DNA of 40,312 bases from NCBI GenBank assembly GCA_003022945.1, contig PXRZ01000005.1, forward strand, positions 13,389-53,700, read 5' to 3'. The stretch comes from Halobacteriales archaeon QS_8_69_73 (GTDB lineage Archaea > Halobacteriota > Halobacteria > Halobacteriales > Haloarculaceae). The translations under genes and the position numbers were made by a program. Numbering within the stretch: the stretch's first letter is position 1; each line of letters opens with the position of its first letter. The notes beneath the pieces were generated by a model that worked only from the letters and a program-made list of their open reading frames with translations, searched no databases and was not told the origin of the DNA. Positions 15,249 to 24,547 of this stretch are shown piece by piece.

Positions 15249-17749
15249 GGGGCCGCTCCGTCCTCGCCGTCGCGGTCATCCTGCTCGCCGGTCTGGTTAC
15301 CCCGGCGCTGGTCGGGACGCCGAGCGCCGTCGCTCAGGACAACCAGACGTCCACGCCGACGCCCACGCCAACCCCCAGTCCGACGCCGACGGCTACTCCG
15401 ACCCCCACTCCGACATCGACACCGTCGCCGACCCCCACGTCGACGCCGACCTCCACGCCGACGTCGACCCCCACGCCGACGTCGACCCCCACGCCGACGT
15501 CGACGCCGACACCGACACAGACCGCGACGTCGACCCCGATGCCGACAGCGACCCGGACGGCTACGCCGACGTCGACGCCTACGCCCACCGCGACACCGAC
15601 CGATGACGGTCGGGTAGTCGCTCGATTCACTGCCTCGGACTACTCGCCGAACACGAGCGAGCGGGTCCTCGTCAACGCCTCGCGGTCGGAGAACGCAGAC
15701 ACCTATCGGTGGGACTTCGACGGCGATAACCGGACGGACGCTTCCGGTCTCACGGCCGGCTGGACCTACGAGGAGCCCGGGAGCAAGGAGATCGACCTCT
15801 ACGCCGCCGAGCAGAACGGCAAAAACGACTCGCTCGTCCGGACGATCACCGTCCAGGCCGGGTCGACCACCGCGACCCCGACGACGACAGCCGAGTCGAC
15901 GGCCACGCCGACCGCGACGTCGACACCCGCCCAGACATCAACCCCGAGCTCGACGGCGACCGAGAACGGCTCCGGCGCCGCTGCTGGCTCTGGCGGTGGG
16001 TCCGACACCGACGACTCCAGCGAATCGTCGACGACGACATCGCCGAACGGCTCCTACACGCTCGCGGAGCTTCGCCAGGATGGTCAGCATCCGTCCGACG
16101 CGCCACCAAGCGTTCGGCAGGCTGGCGACCGGATGGTCTGGCTGATTCACTGGCCCGCGAAGGCGCTGTGGGCGAACGTCGGGGACCCCCAGGATGACGA
16201 GCGGCAGTTCGTCGGCGAGGGCGGCGCGGTCTCTCGGAACAGCGTCTACCTCCGCACCATCAACACGGGCAGCGGGGGTGATCTAACGCTCCGGGTCGTC
16301 TCGTACAAGGTCGAGGAGCGGACCGTCGAGACGGACTCGGGAGTGACGACAAGAGAGGTCATCACCGGTCTCGAAGAGCGGACGGTCGACGTCTCGCTCT
16401 CCGCCGGCTGGTCGACTGCGGAGATTCCGCTTCCCCGCCTCGAGGAAGACCGGAACGTGCTCATCTATGCCGAGAGCGCGCCCGAGACGCTCCGCTGGAC
16501 GTTCCACCACGAGCCGGTCGCAACCTCCCAGGCCGCCGCTATCTCGACGGAGGGTGATTACCTGTGGCGCCTGGCGACGGACGTCTTCGTGCCGACTCTG
16601 GTCGGGTTGCTTATTATCGGAGCCCTGGCCCGGAAAGCCATCCAGCGGGCCGGCGCCGGGCCGCAGTGGGGACTCGGTCAGTGGGCCGGGCTCATCGCCA
16701 TCTCGGGGTTCGTCGGGTACCTCTTCGGGCCCGTCGAGTCGACGGCCGACCTGCTCGTGTACCTCCCGACGACGCTCGCCATCCTGCTCGTCGCGGTCGC
16801 CGGGATCGTCCTGCTGGAATCGTGGGAGGATGGGAGTCAGGACGTGCTGTTCATCAAGCCCGACGTCGAGCCCGTCGTCTCCGCCGGCGGCAAGGAGGCG
16901 CGAGACGCAATAGTCTCGGCGGCCGACGACGAGCTGGTCGTCGATATGCCCGACGGCTCGACCGCCATCGTCCGCTCGGGGCCGATGAAGTTCCTCGCCC
17001 GCGTGTTCGGATCGGCCGCGAAGGTCCGCAACGCGGACGTCATGAAGACAGCCGTCGAACTCGAAGGGAGCCAGCACGACCAGCTCGTCTTCGTCGCTCC
17101 CGACGACCACAAACCGGACCTCGAGGACGAGCCGACCGCCGACATCGACGACCTCGAGGAGCTCGACGACCAGGACGGCCGCCTCGATGACTGGGAGCGC
17201 GACCCCTCGAGTGCCATCTCCTACCGGCCGGAAGGCTGGGAGCTGACGGCACCCGACCTCTCGACCTGGGACGGTCGGTTCAAGACGCTGGCCATCGGCG
17301 CCGCGCTCGCCGCCGGGTCGGTCGCGATCTACGGCTGGCTCGGTCCGCTGTTCGCCGCTGGTGCCGGTGCGGCCGGGACCGCGGTATGGCTCGCCGAGCC
17401 GGTCCCCGGGGCGGCGACATTCCAGCCCGCTCCGGGCCACCTCCGGTCGGCCATGATTACCGCGATGGTCATGTCGAGCGACGTCGCCGACGCGGAGACG
17501 CTCGACGAGGCCCGCCAGCAGAACATCGAGCTGCGGAGTCAGTCCGAGCGCGACGTCGAGGAGGCGCTGGCAAAGCAGGACAGCACGCTTCTCGAGGCAC
17601 TGCTCCGTGGCGGGACCGACGGCGACCCGCTCGAGCGGTCCGTCGTCGAGGGGCTCGATGTCGACGGAGAGTCGGGTGACAGCTCCGACGGCGGCAATGG
17701 CGACGAGACCGGAATCTCGCTGAAAGACGGGGAGGCCGCCGATGATTGA
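15245..17749 (+). CDS. large exported PKD / Thr-Pro-rich membrane protein
   Basis: An 834-residue protein with a signal peptide (residues 1-30, ending near SAVAQ), then about 85 residues of Thr/Ser-Pro repeats. A PKD-like domain follows ([21 protein letters not shown], then YRWDFDGDN and [12 protein letters not shown]), then a second Ser/Thr/Gly linker and an extracellular beta-rich domain (about 265-430). The membrane segments that come next are [28 protein letters not shown] and [15 protein letters not shown] soluble acidic region comes after, then two further hydrophobic segments ([29 protein letters not shown]) and a charged tail. The Thr-rich stalk is a likely O-glycosylation zone. Placement among envelope-type genes suggests a surface or fusion-related protein; the soluble C-terminal half may face the cell interior and contact the ATPase. 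Confidence 0.75.
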   Translation: MRGRSVLAVAVILLAGLVTPALVGTPSAVAQDNQTSTPTPTPTPSPTPTATPTPTPTSTPSPTPTSTPTSTPTSTPTPTSTPTPTSTPTPTQTATSTPMPTATRTATPTSTPTPTATPTDDGRVVARFTASDYSPNTSERVLVNASRSENADTYRWDFDGDNRTDASGLTAGWTYEEPGSKEIDLYAAEQNGKNDSLVRTITVQAGSTTATPTTTAESTATPTATSTPAQTSTPSSTATENGSGAAAGSGGGSDTDDSSESSTTTSPNGSYTLAELRQDGQHPSDAPPSVRQAGDRMVWLIHWPAKALWANVGDPQDDERQFVGEGGAVSRNSVYLRTINTGSGGDLTLRVVSYKVEERTVETDSGVTTREVITGLEERTVDVSLSAGWSTAEIPLPRLEEDRNVLIYAESAPETLRWTFHHEPVATSQAAAISTEGDYLWRLATDVFVPTLVGLLIIGALARKAIQRAGAGPQWGLGQWAGLIAISGFVGYLFGPVESTADLLVYLPTTLAILLVAVAGIVLLESWEDGSQDVLFIKPDVEPVVSAGGKEARDAIVSAADDELVVDMPDGSTAIVRSGPMKFLARVFGSAAKVRNADVMKTAVELEGSQHDQLVFVAPDDHKPDLEDEPTADIDDLEELDDQDGRLDDWERDPSSAISYRPEGWELTAPDLSTWDGRFKTLAIGAALAAGSVAIYGWLGPLFAAGAGAAGTAVWLAEPVPGAATFQPAPGHLRSAMITAMVMSSDVADAETLDEARQQNIELRSQSERDVEEALAKQDSTLLEALLRGGTDGDPLERSVVEGLDVDGESGDSSDGGNGDETGISLKDGEAADD
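15341..15602 (+). repeat. Thr-Pro codon repeat (low complexity)
   Basis: About 260 bp of degenerate 6-bp units (ACGCCG, ACCCCC, TCGACG) encode the Thr/Ser-Pro stalk. Exact short repeats such as the CCCACGCCGACGTCGAC unit recur several times. The repeats stay in frame and code for protein, so this is not a CRISPR or intergenic array. Copy number may vary by slippage. Confidence 0.8.
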
Positions 17750-17993
17750 GTTGAAGAACGGGGCGGAAGAGCTCAGGGCCTGGTGGAAGTGGCTCCGACT
17801 CGACGATGTCGTCCTCCTGATCGTCGGCGCGTTCGCAGCACTGGTCACCGTCGACGCACTGGTCGCCGGAGACTTCGTGGTCGCTCTCGCTTCAGCGGCC
17901 GCGACCGTGCTCTCGTACGCGAATGCGTCTGCTAACGCCCTCGCACGCCGGCAGAGGGCACACGACGCGGATGAGGAGGGAGCGTCGAAATGA
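17742..17993 (+). CDS. small two-helix membrane protein
   Basis: An 83-residue protein with an amphipathic N-terminus ([13 protein letters not shown]), two adjacent hydrophobic helices ([19 protein letters not shown] and [16 protein letters not shown]) and a charged tail. It starts 8 bp inside the preceding gene, and its stop overlaps the next ATG. The shape recalls holin-like or scaffold membrane proteins, but no family is recognised. Confidence 0.65.
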   Translation: MIELKNGAEELRAWWKWLRLDDVVLLIVGAFAALVTVDALVAGDFVVALASAAATVLSYANASANALARRQRAHDADEEGASK

Positions 17994-18808
17994 ACTCCCC
18001 ACAGACGCCTCGGGGAGCCGAGCGGACCGAGCGAACCGAATGGCACCGGCCCGCGCTCGACGTGCTGGCCGGCGACGTCCGCGAGGTCCGCGAGGAAATG
18101 CTCGACGGCTTCCGGAGTCGCAAGGCACTGATATGGTGGATGCACGACCTCTGCCGAGCAACGCTCGGCCAAGTCGATATCGACCTGCTGGTCAAACTCG
18201 GCCGGGAGCTGTCGACGGTCACCGACGAGGGCGAGGTCGCGTCGATCTCCGCGCTCCTCACGCCCGCCGCTCGGGAGCGTACTGTCGACGAGACGGCCGC
18301 CGAACGGCTCCGTGAGGCGATGGCGACGAGGCTCATTGAGCCCGCCCACCACCGCGCGGTTCGCGTGCTTCAGGTGAGCGCGACGGAGTACGTCGACGAC
18401 GACGGCGACGAGGCCGAGACCTCCGGGCACGATCCCTCGAGACAGCGCGCGACCGCGATGCGGCCCAGCGTCGACGAGACCGTCGCACGACAGCGCCAGG
18501 TCCTCGAAGACCTCCTCGACGGTCGACTCGACGAGGACCCCGGCGGAAGCGGTGAGTACCTCCACGACTGGGTCGACCAGCTGGACGTGGCGACCGACGG
18601 CCTGCTGTCCATTCTCGACAGCATGACCGTCGAATCGAGCTTCCGCGAGCTGTTGACCGGCGACCGAATCGCCCACGCTCGCGGCCGCGAGCTGCTGGCC
18701 GGGCGCTGGCTCATCCCCGTCAGTTGCCTCGCCATCCGGCGCGTCGCCGTCGGCGCCAGCGAGGTTCCCGACGCCGCGCCGCTCGACAAGGAGATCCCAA
18801 TGGCATGA
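17990..18808 (+). CDS. hypothetical soluble protein preceding the ATPase
   Basis: A 272-residue, largely helical, charged protein (for example DVREVREEMLDGFRSRKALIWWMHDL and TVARQRQVLEDLLDGRLDEDP), with one weakly hydrophobic segment (RWLIPVSCLAIRRVAVGA) near the end. It is coupled on both sides by 4-bp ATGA overlaps and is directly followed by the P-loop ATPase, so it may be its partner or adaptor at the membrane. No family is recognised. Confidence 0.65.
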   Translation: MNSPQTPRGAERTERTEWHRPALDVLAGDVREVREEMLDGFRSRKALIWWMHDLCRATLGQVDIDLLVKLGRELSTVTDEGEVASISALLTPAARERTVDETAAERLREAMATRLIEPAHHRAVRVLQVSATEYVDDDGDEAETSGHDPSRQRATAMRPSVDETVARQRQVLEDLLDGRLDEDPGGSGEYLHDWVDQLDVATDGLLSILDSMTVESSFRELLTGDRIAHARGRELLAGRWLIPVSCLAIRRVAVGASEVPDAAPLDKEIPMA

Positions 18809-19917
18809 GCACGAAGAAACAGCAACGGACCGATGCACAGGACGCTCTCAATGACTTCCGCGGCCCTCACGAGGCCAGCAGCGAAGCGACCGGCGACTCC
18901 CGACGACACTCCGACACCGAGGCGATGCGCCGCCACTTCGGCATCCCCGAGTTCGACGCCGATGCGTTTGACTGGGGTCTCATGCCGAATGTCCTCGTCC
19001 ACTCGCGGGACCCCGACGAGGGCCGCGTCGCCGGCGGCACCGACCTGTTCGCCGTCGGGTCACCGGGTGCGGGCAAGTCGACGCTGGCGAACTACCTCGC
19101 CGTCCGACTCGTCGAACTGAACGACGAGAAGGTGGTCTGGCGCGGCTCGCCCAGCCGAAGCGAGTGGCTCCCGCTGGCGCCGTGGTCGACCATCTGGCTC
19201 CCGGACAGCGACGTCGAGGCCGCGCTCAAGCCGAAGGACCCCCGGAAGTCCCCCGTCTCGATCGACGTCGACGACCTCGAGGCCGTGGTCCGCGAGGTTC
19301 GTCGGTACCGGACGCCCCGCGACCTCAATACGTCGATAGAGCCCGGCATCAACATCGTCTACCCGGACCCGACGCTCAGCGGGTGCCAGCGGGCCCTCGA
19401 GCGGTCCGCCCGGCAGGTCGAGCCGCCAGGCGCACGGGAGACGCTGTTCGACAGCGAGGACCCCACGAAGCACTGGTGGTTCGGCTGGTTCCTGGATCGC
19501 GTTGACGGCGGCCCACACGACTGGACCACCTGGGTCTGCGACGAGATCGGAGACCTCTGTCCACAGAACGCGCGGAAGGATGACTACGGGACCCGCCAGA
19601 AGGTCGAATTGAAGAAGGATACCTGGGTCGACGCCCGGAAGCACCATCTCTCGGTGCTGGGCTTCGGCCACAGCGAGGCCGACGTTCACGCGATGGTTCG
19701 CCGGAAGATGCGCTGGCGAGTCGCCATGCCGACCGCGGCGAACCCGACGTCCGCCAGTGGTATCGTCGGGTTCCAGTCGGTCCCCATGCACAGCGACATC
19801 ACGTCCGACTGGGGACCTGGGAAGGCACTGCTCTTCAACGAATCCCGGTTCCAGCAGTTCCGCTGGGCCGATATGCCGGCTGGCCACGGCTGGAAAGTCC
19901 AGATTCGGCCGATTTAG
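18805..19917 (+). CDS. P-loop ATPase of the structural module
   Basis: A 370-residue ATPase with Walker A GSPGAGKST (residues 85-93), Walker B TWVCDEIGD (about 242-250, with Asp-Glu 246-247) and a conserved stretch VLGFGHSEADVHAMVRRKMRWRVAMP that may supply sensor and arginine-finger residues. The N-terminal 60 residues are polar and Gln/Asp-rich. One ATPase with a single P-loop after a set of membrane proteins is the arrangement seen in pleolipoviruses and many membrane-containing archaeal viruses, where a HerA/FtsK-like enzyme may drive DNA packaging or particle assembly. I cannot decide between packaging and conjugation/vesicle roles. It is the last gene of the 11208-19917 operon. Confidence 0.8.
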   Translation: MSTKKQQRTDAQDALNDFRGPHEASSEATGDSRRHSDTEAMRRHFGIPEFDADAFDWGLMPNVLVHSRDPDEGRVAGGTDLFAVGSPGAGKSTLANYLAVRLVELNDEKVVWRGSPSRSEWLPLAPWSTIWLPDSDVEAALKPKDPRKSPVSIDVDDLEAVVREVRRYRTPRDLNTSIEPGINIVYPDPTLSGCQRALERSARQVEPPGARETLFDSEDPTKHWWFGWFLDRVDGGPHDWTTWVCDEIGDLCPQNARKDDYGTRQKVELKKDTWVDARKHHLSVLGFGHSEADVHAMVRRKMRWRVAMPTAANPTSASGIVGFQSVPMHSDITSDWGPGKALLFNESRFQQFRWADMPAGHGWKVQIRPI

Positions 19918-19927
19918 AAACTTCACA

Positions 19928-20125
19928 ATGACAGTTCAAACTCAGACTTCGCCGCTCGAACCGACGAACGACCACGCTTCGACGCTCGAATCCGGCCGGG
20001 CGCCGCCGCCCGCTCGCCGCGCTCTCGCCGAATACGCACGCGCGTATTGGGATAGGTACACAGGGGGGGCCAAGCATAATCGACCTCTCACGCAACCCTC
20101 CGAGAACAGGGAGATGACGCTGTGG
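19928..20125 (+). pseudogene. possible truncated ORF between the ATPase and hicA
   Basis: An ATG 8 bp after the ATPase stop opens a frame whose first 66 codons look protein-like (MTVQTQTSPLEPTNDHAST, then PPARRALAEYARAYWDRYTGG and KHNRPLTQPSENREM). It then runs antisense into hicA. One reading is that a gene following the ATPase lost its 3' part when hicBA was inserted on the opposite strand. The alternative is that the spacer is non-coding and only looks open because it is GC-rich. Confidence 0.35.
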
Positions 20126-20368
20126 CTACCGATTGCGGTCAATCCACTGACACCACGCTCGAAAGTCGTCGGCCCCACATTGGTCGGCAATGGATCGGAG
20201 TGTCCCCTCGGGGATACGGCGCTTCATCGGTATGGATACGTTTCGCACCTCACCGTCATCAGTCACGTCCCGCATCCGGACGTGGCTGCCGGTCCGTCCG
20301 ACGAACTCGTAGCCGTAACTTCGGAGGACCTTCACGATGTCACGACCAGAAAAATCGGTTGTCGGCAC
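20126..20368 (-). CDS. hicA: HicA-family mRNA interferase toxin
   Basis: An 80-residue protein with the HicA double-stranded-RNA-binding-like fold: DFSGRDIVKVLRSYGYEFVGRTGSHVRMR contains the catalytic GSH histidine (His28), followed by a strand (VRNVSIPMKRRIPEGTLRSIADQ) with the usual basic surface. HicA cleaves mRNA unless bound by HicB. It lies 2 bp after hicB in the same operon, antitoxin first. It probably stabilises the element. Confidence 0.85.
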   Translation of the reverse strand: MPTTDFSGRDIVKVLRSYGYEFVGRTGSHVRMRDVTDDGEVRNVSIPMKRRIPEGTLRSIADQCGADDFRAWCQWIDRNR

Positions 20369-20370
20369 AC

Positions 20371-20646
20371 TTACCGCATGAAGTCGGGTAGTGGTTCCGG
20401 CTCGTCTGAGATTTCGTCAGGGTCGATCCCGAGGTCCTCAAGGACGGCGGTCTCGTCCTCGATGGGCTCACCGGCCTCGTCGTGGTGGAGCGCAAGTGCC
20501 TCCGCGAGCATCGCCAGCGCCTTGGCCTTCGTCTCGCCAAACGACGCCACGTTCGTCTCCAGATCGACGGCCGTAATCGAGCCGTCCTCTTCGTGGATGA
20601 ACTCGACACCCTCGGCGTCCTCTGCTCGATCGGTCGTCGCTACCAT
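20371..20646 (-). CDS. hicB: HicB-family antitoxin
   Basis: A 91-residue acidic protein with the partial RNase-H-like HicB fold: VEFIHEEDGSITAVDLETNVASFGETKAKALAMLAEALALHHDE. The C-terminus is Asp/Glu/Pro-rich and would contact the toxin. The ATG at 20646 is preferred over an upstream ATG (20694), because a purine-rich TGAGGTAGG lies just before it and the 16 extra residues look unrelated to the family. HicB neutralises HicA and usually represses the operon. Confidence 0.8.
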   Translation of the reverse strand: MVATTDRAEDAEGVEFIHEEDGSITAVDLETNVASFGETKAKALAMLAEALALHHDEAGEPIEDETAVLEDLGIDPDEISDEPEPLPDFMR

Positions 20647-20724
20647 ACCTACCTCAACGTGGTCTAGCGTGAAGAACCTACCCCAGCCCCGCATATCGCG
20701 TCGTCTCGAATCGCCGCCGGCCGC

Positions 20725-20730
20725 GGAGGT
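20725..20730 (+). promoter_or_regulatory. strong Shine-Dalgarno before the spike-like gene
   Basis: GGAGGT lies 6 bp before the ATG at 20737. It decides the start of the 1081-residue protein. It is notable in a genome where many first genes look leaderless. Confidence 0.7.
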
Positions 20731-20736
20731 GGCCGT

Positions 20737-23700
20737 ATGACCCAGCGCGCGCTCAACTGGGTACTAACGCTGGCGGCGGTTGCCGGTATCGCCGGCGCCG
20801 GCCTATGGGCCGCTCAAGCCGAGGTCGCCATCGCAGCGGTGCTGCTGGCCGCTGGCGTCGGGCTGCTTCTCGCCCGCGCTCAGCTCGACGGCCTCGTCGA
20901 CATCGTCGCGCCGACTTCGCGGGTGGGAGCCGCCGGGCTCAAGCGGGGCCAGAGGGCCGCTCGCTACCGGCCGGATATGCAGACAGCGAGGGCGGTCGCG
21001 CTCGTCGTCCTCGTAGGGGTGCCAATGGTCGCAACTGGTGTCGCACCCATCGCTGATAGTGGTGTCGTTGCGGCCAATAACCAAACGATTGATAATTTCG
21101 ATGACGGCGATCTGTCGGAGTATTCAGACGACACCGGCTCCGCGACAGTCCAGTCGAACACCGCAAAAAGTGGGTCTGCTCTTGAACTCTCGCACAATGG
21201 CGGTATCACGGCGCTCGAATCCTCGTCGGGGTTATCTCACTACCCGGCCCCTGGCGACACATATAGCTTCTACACCCGGTACACCTCACCGGGTGACATC
21301 ATGTATCACCACTACGGCGTCAGTAGCTCCGATTCGTACGTATTTACTATACGAGGGGACAGAGGTCAAATTCAACTCAAAGGCCCCTCAGATTTCGACG
21401 CGACCTCGAATGTCCCGTTTGAGACGGATGTGTGGTATCGAGTTGAAATCGAGTGGTCGAGTGACGGGACCCACACAGCCAAAGTTCTCAATACGAATAC
21501 TGGTGAGTATATCGCTTGGGCGCAGATCACGGACGACAGCCTCGGTAGTGGCGGCATCAAGTTCAGAGCCAACAACGGCAATGGGAATGCCGGGACTGTA
21601 TATTACGAGGAGGCTCTCATCGGCAGCCTGAAAGAATCCGAAACCAAGAGCTATGCTGACAGTTTTGAAGATGAAGCGGCCGACTCCGGAGTGCCGGACG
21701 ACTGGGAGATAGTTGAGGAGGGCGACGGGAGGTATGAGGTTACGACCGAAACAGCCGCCGATGGCTCCCAAAGTGTCTTAGCGAAAGACAGCTCCACGAC
21801 TGACGCGTCTGCATACATCCGCCCGCAGGAACAGCCGTATGACGTTCCGCAAACAGGGCCAGTATCGGCGTCACTGAAACTCGCTGGCGCTGACCGCGAC
21901 GGCGACGGGACCGACGCGGTGCGGATGCGGTTGCGGAGAGACAGGTCGGTGTTCCTCGACCCGAAAATCACGCACGGCCATTCGAGCGGGGAAACCAAGC
22001 TTCGAGTCGGGAGTACGACACTCGCTTCCGACGTCGAACTGAACGAGTGGGTCGACGTTGAAGTCACCAATATCGACCCGAGAAATGACACGGCGACGGT
22101 GTCGTGGTCATCCCCAAACTCCAGCGGGGGCGAACAAGTGTCATTCACAAGTAGTATATCAGGCGGCTACGACGACGTGGCACTTCGGTCAGACGACAAA
22201 GGCTGGTGGGACGATTACGAAATTAAAAGCTCGTCATCTTCCATTCAGGGGACCGTCACTGACGCCAACGGCAACCCCGTCCAAGGAGCGAGCGTTAAGG
22301 CGATTAACTCCTCGACAGGCATAACGGCGGACTCGGGGACAACGGACAGTTCGGGGAGCGTCGAGCTGTCGGTCGACCCCGGCGAGTACGATGTCGAAGC
22401 GACGGCTACAATAAAAGAGACGAAAACGAAAACCGTGGACATCCCCTCTGGAGGAGAGACGGTCGACTTTACGCTCCGTCGGGAGAAAGGCTCGTATACG
22501 GTCAAAGGAGCTGATGGGACAGAGATAACCGACCGAGATGTCCGTATTGAGCTGTATAAAGTCAATAACGAGACAATAAACAACGAGCCTCGATACTTCC
22601 TCGACGAAACGGATCAATCTCCGGTCGCGACAGGCTCGGGGAGCTCGATTAGTTTCGACAAAGCGGAGTACGGAGAGGACTACATCGTCGCGTTCCGAAG
22701 CGACGACGGGAGTAAAAACCAGTACCGAGACCTTGCGCTCCCGGTCGCTCAAGTGACCGGGCTGTACTCGCTGGTCCTCGCACCGAATACGTCGGTTCAA
22801 CAGCGGGTAAAAATCGACGATCGGACAGGCGGTAACTGGCCGAGCGAGCGCGTCAACATCAAGGCAAAGAATATCGACACGGGAGAGAATCGGTCGAGGA
22901 CCGCGCTCGGGTCGGAGAACCTCGGGACACTCTGGCTGAACGACTCGGAGAGCTACCGGATATATGCAATCCGGGACGACGGAGCGGAGCGTCGAATCGG
23001 CCGTCTCGACGCCGCGAGAGAGACGTCGGACCGTCCGGCTGTGTTCGACATACGGGCTCCGGAAGACATCTTCAGCCAGACCGATATCCAAAACAGGACC
23101 GCTACGGAGGTCGAACCGTGGAGCAGGGAGTCCGATATCCACTACCCACCGACCGCCGTCGCCGACGCCGACAACACCTCGCCGGTCGCCGGTGACTCTG
23201 TTACCTTCGACGCCACCGACTCCGAGGCCTACGGCGACGCCTCGATTTCCTCGTATTCGTGGGAACTCCCCGATGATTCCACCGCATCCGGGTCGACCGC
23301 CACGTGGTCCAGTTCGAGCGACGACGCCGGCGAGACCGCCACGGCGGCTGTCACCGTCGAAGACTCCGAGGGCGTTCGGGACACCACCCAGGTGACGCTC
23401 TACATCGCCGAGGACGCCGCCGACGCCGCGGTCCCGCCCGCGGCCGATGCGACTCTGGAGACCGACGACCCCGTCGCCGGCGAGCCCGTGGTTCTCTCCG
23501 AGGCCGCCGACACCGCCGACGGGGTCACGCTTGAGTCCGTCGAGTGGGACGTCGACGGCGACGGCGAGTTCGAGGAGACCGGCGAGAAGCTCGAATACCA
23601 ACCCGACCAGAGCGGCCTCGAGACCGTCACCATCCGCGTGACCGACGCGAACGGCGTCTCCGCCTCCCGGTCTATATCATTCTTCGTCGGCAGCGATGCC

Positions 23701-23982
23701 GACTCGGGACTCGGCTTCGGCGGTGGTAGCGGTGGCGGAGTCGGCGGCGGTCCCATCGGCGGCGGGGGTGGACCGTCTGGGAGTCAACAGATCGCGCTCG
23801 GGGTCGCGGGCGTCGGCGGGTACGCCCTATGGCGGCGCTCGGGCGGGCCGGGCGTGGTCGCGCTCGGCCGCCGGACCGCACCCGCGGTCAAACGTGTCGG
23901 CACGTCCGCGCTCTCGGCCGTCGGCACGCTGGCACGCGGTACCGGGCGCGCGGTGCGCAAACTTGTGGGGGCGTTCACGTGA
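20737..23982 (+). CDS. 1081-residue spike-like surface protein (lectin-like, PKD)
   Basis: N-terminal hydrophobic segments (WVLTLAAVAGIAGAGLWAA, VAIAAVLLAAGVGLLLA and AVALVVLVGVPMVATGVAP) end in a probable signal cleavage or anchor. Two concanavalin-A-like laminin-G-type beta domains follow (NFDDGDLSEYSDD ... WYRVEIEWSSDG; then DSFEDEAADSGVPDDWE). Next is a carboxypeptidase-regulatory-like fold (IQGTVTDANGNPVQGASV), further beta domains and two PKD domains (TAVADADNTSP ... and PAADATLETDDP ... WDVDGDGEFEE). The protein ends with a Gly-rich hinge, a membrane segment (ALGVAGVGGYALW) and a basic tail. The modular adhesin architecture with a C-terminal anchor suggests host binding. The middle (about 21050-23120) is visibly more AT-rich than both ends, as if exchanged between elements. 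Function is inferred. Confidence 0.78.
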   Translation: MTQRALNWVLTLAAVAGIAGAGLWAAQAEVAIAAVLLAAGVGLLLARAQLDGLVDIVAPTSRVGAAGLKRGQRAARYRPDMQTARAVALVVLVGVPMVATGVAPIADSGVVAANNQTIDNFDDGDLSEYSDDTGSATVQSNTAKSGSALELSHNGGITALESSSGLSHYPAPGDTYSFYTRYTSPGDIMYHHYGVSSSDSYVFTIRGDRGQIQLKGPSDFDATSNVPFETDVWYRVEIEWSSDGTHTAKVLNTNTGEYIAWAQITDDSLGSGGIKFRANNGNGNAGTVYYEEALIGSLKESETKSYADSFEDEAADSGVPDDWEIVEEGDGRYEVTTETAADGSQSVLAKDSSTTDASAYIRPQEQPYDVPQTGPVSASLKLAGADRDGDGTDAVRMRLRRDRSVFLDPKITHGHSSGETKLRVGSTTLASDVELNEWVDVEVTNIDPRNDTATVSWSSPNSSGGEQVSFTSSISGGYDDVALRSDDKGWWDDYEIKSSSSSIQGTVTDANGNPVQGASVKAINSSTGITADSGTTDSSGSVELSVDPGEYDVEATATIKETKTKTVDIPSGGETVDFTLRREKGSYTVKGADGTEITDRDVRIELYKVNNETINNEPRYFLDETDQSPVATGSGSSISFDKAEYGEDYIVAFRSDDGSKNQYRDLALPVAQVTGLYSLVLAPNTSVQQRVKIDDRTGGNWPSERVNIKAKNIDTGENRSRTALGSENLGTLWLNDSESYRIYAIRDDGAERRIGRLDAARETSDRPAVFDIRAPEDIFSQTDIQNRTATEVEPWSRESDIHYPPTAVADADNTSPVAGDSVTFDATDSEAYGDASISSYSWELPDDSTASGSTATWSSSSDDAGETATAAVTVEDSEGVRDTTQVTLYIAEDAADAAVPPAADATLETDDPVAGEPVVLSEAADTADGVTLESVEWDVDGDGEFEETGEKLEYQPDQSGLETVTIRVTDANGVSASRSISFFVGSDADSGLGFGGGSGGGVGGGPIGGGGGPSGSQQIALGVAGVGGYALWRRSGGPGVVALGRRTAPAVKRVGTSALSAVGTLARGTGRAVRKLVGAFT

Positions 23983-24260
23983 TCGGGGGCGCGCTCGAGT
24001 GGCTCGCGGACGCCCTCGCGGGCCTGACGGACGCTTCGAGCGTACGCATCCTCGCGGCGCTTGTGCTCGGCCTCGCGGCCCTGTACGCCCGTCGCATCAC
24101 GTCGTTCGGTCGCGTTCTCGGTCGCGGGATGTCCATCGTCGTCGCTGTCTTAGTCGTGCTGGCGGCCGGGATCGGGCTCGGCGCACTCGACCCGGACATC
24201 TCGGTCGCGACCGGACTCATCGCCAAGCTGCTCGAGGCCGGCCGGGAGGCGATTCGGTGA
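23979..24260 (+). CDS. small two-helix membrane protein E
   Basis: A 93-residue protein starting at a GTG overlapping the spike-like gene's stop. Hydrophobic segments SSVRILAALVLGLAALYA and GMSIVVAVLVVLAAGIGLGAL are separated by a basic loop (RRITSFGRVLGR), with a short amphipathic C-terminal helix. Its stop overlaps the next GTG. It is probably co-expressed with the spike-like protein as an envelope partner. Confidence 0.68.
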   Translation: MIGGALEWLADALAGLTDASSVRILAALVLGLAALYARRITSFGRVLGRGMSIVVAVLVVLAAGIGLGALDPDISVATGLIAKLLEAGREAIR

Positions 24261-24547
24261 CTCCCCTCGAGCGGCTCCGCTGGCATCTCAGTGGTCAGGT
24301 CGCCTATTGGGCCCACGAGTACGACGATCCGAATGAGGCCGCCCTTCAGCCGCTCACCCTCGCGTTCATCTCTTTTTACAGCTTCTACGCCGCATTCGCT
24401 CTCGGCGACGAGGGTATCGGCCTTGCGGCCTCGCTCTTTCTGGCGTTCTTCGGGGGCGTCTTCTTCTACGGGACGAGCGTGTTGACCGCGGCCGCCGTCG
24501 TCTACTACTGGGAGCGCACCGAAGTCCGCGCCACGGAAAGCTGGTGA
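24257..24547 (+). CDS. small membrane protein F
   Basis: A 96-residue protein from a GTG coupled to the previous stop. An amphipathic polar N-terminus (LERLRWHLSGQVAYWAHEYDD) leads to hydrophobic segments LTLAFISFYSFYAAFALG and LAASLFLAFFGGVFFYGTSVLTAAAVVYYW. No family is recognised. The next ATG overlaps its TGA. Confidence 0.68.
   Translation: MTPLERLRWHLSGQVAYWAHEYDDPNEAALQPLTLAFISFYSFYAAFALGDEGIGLAASLFLAFFGGVFFYGTSVLTAAAVVYYWERTEVRATESW

Noticed and set aside
15341-15602. Short repeats suggesting a CRISPR array
   Set aside because: Units are 6 bp, degenerate and in frame, and encode a Thr/Pro stalk; there are no constant repeats with unique spacers.
16283-18838. 851-residue open frame on the minus strand
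   Set aside because: Antisense to well-supported coupled genes with clear domains; composition is that of a reverse frame in GC-rich coding DNA.
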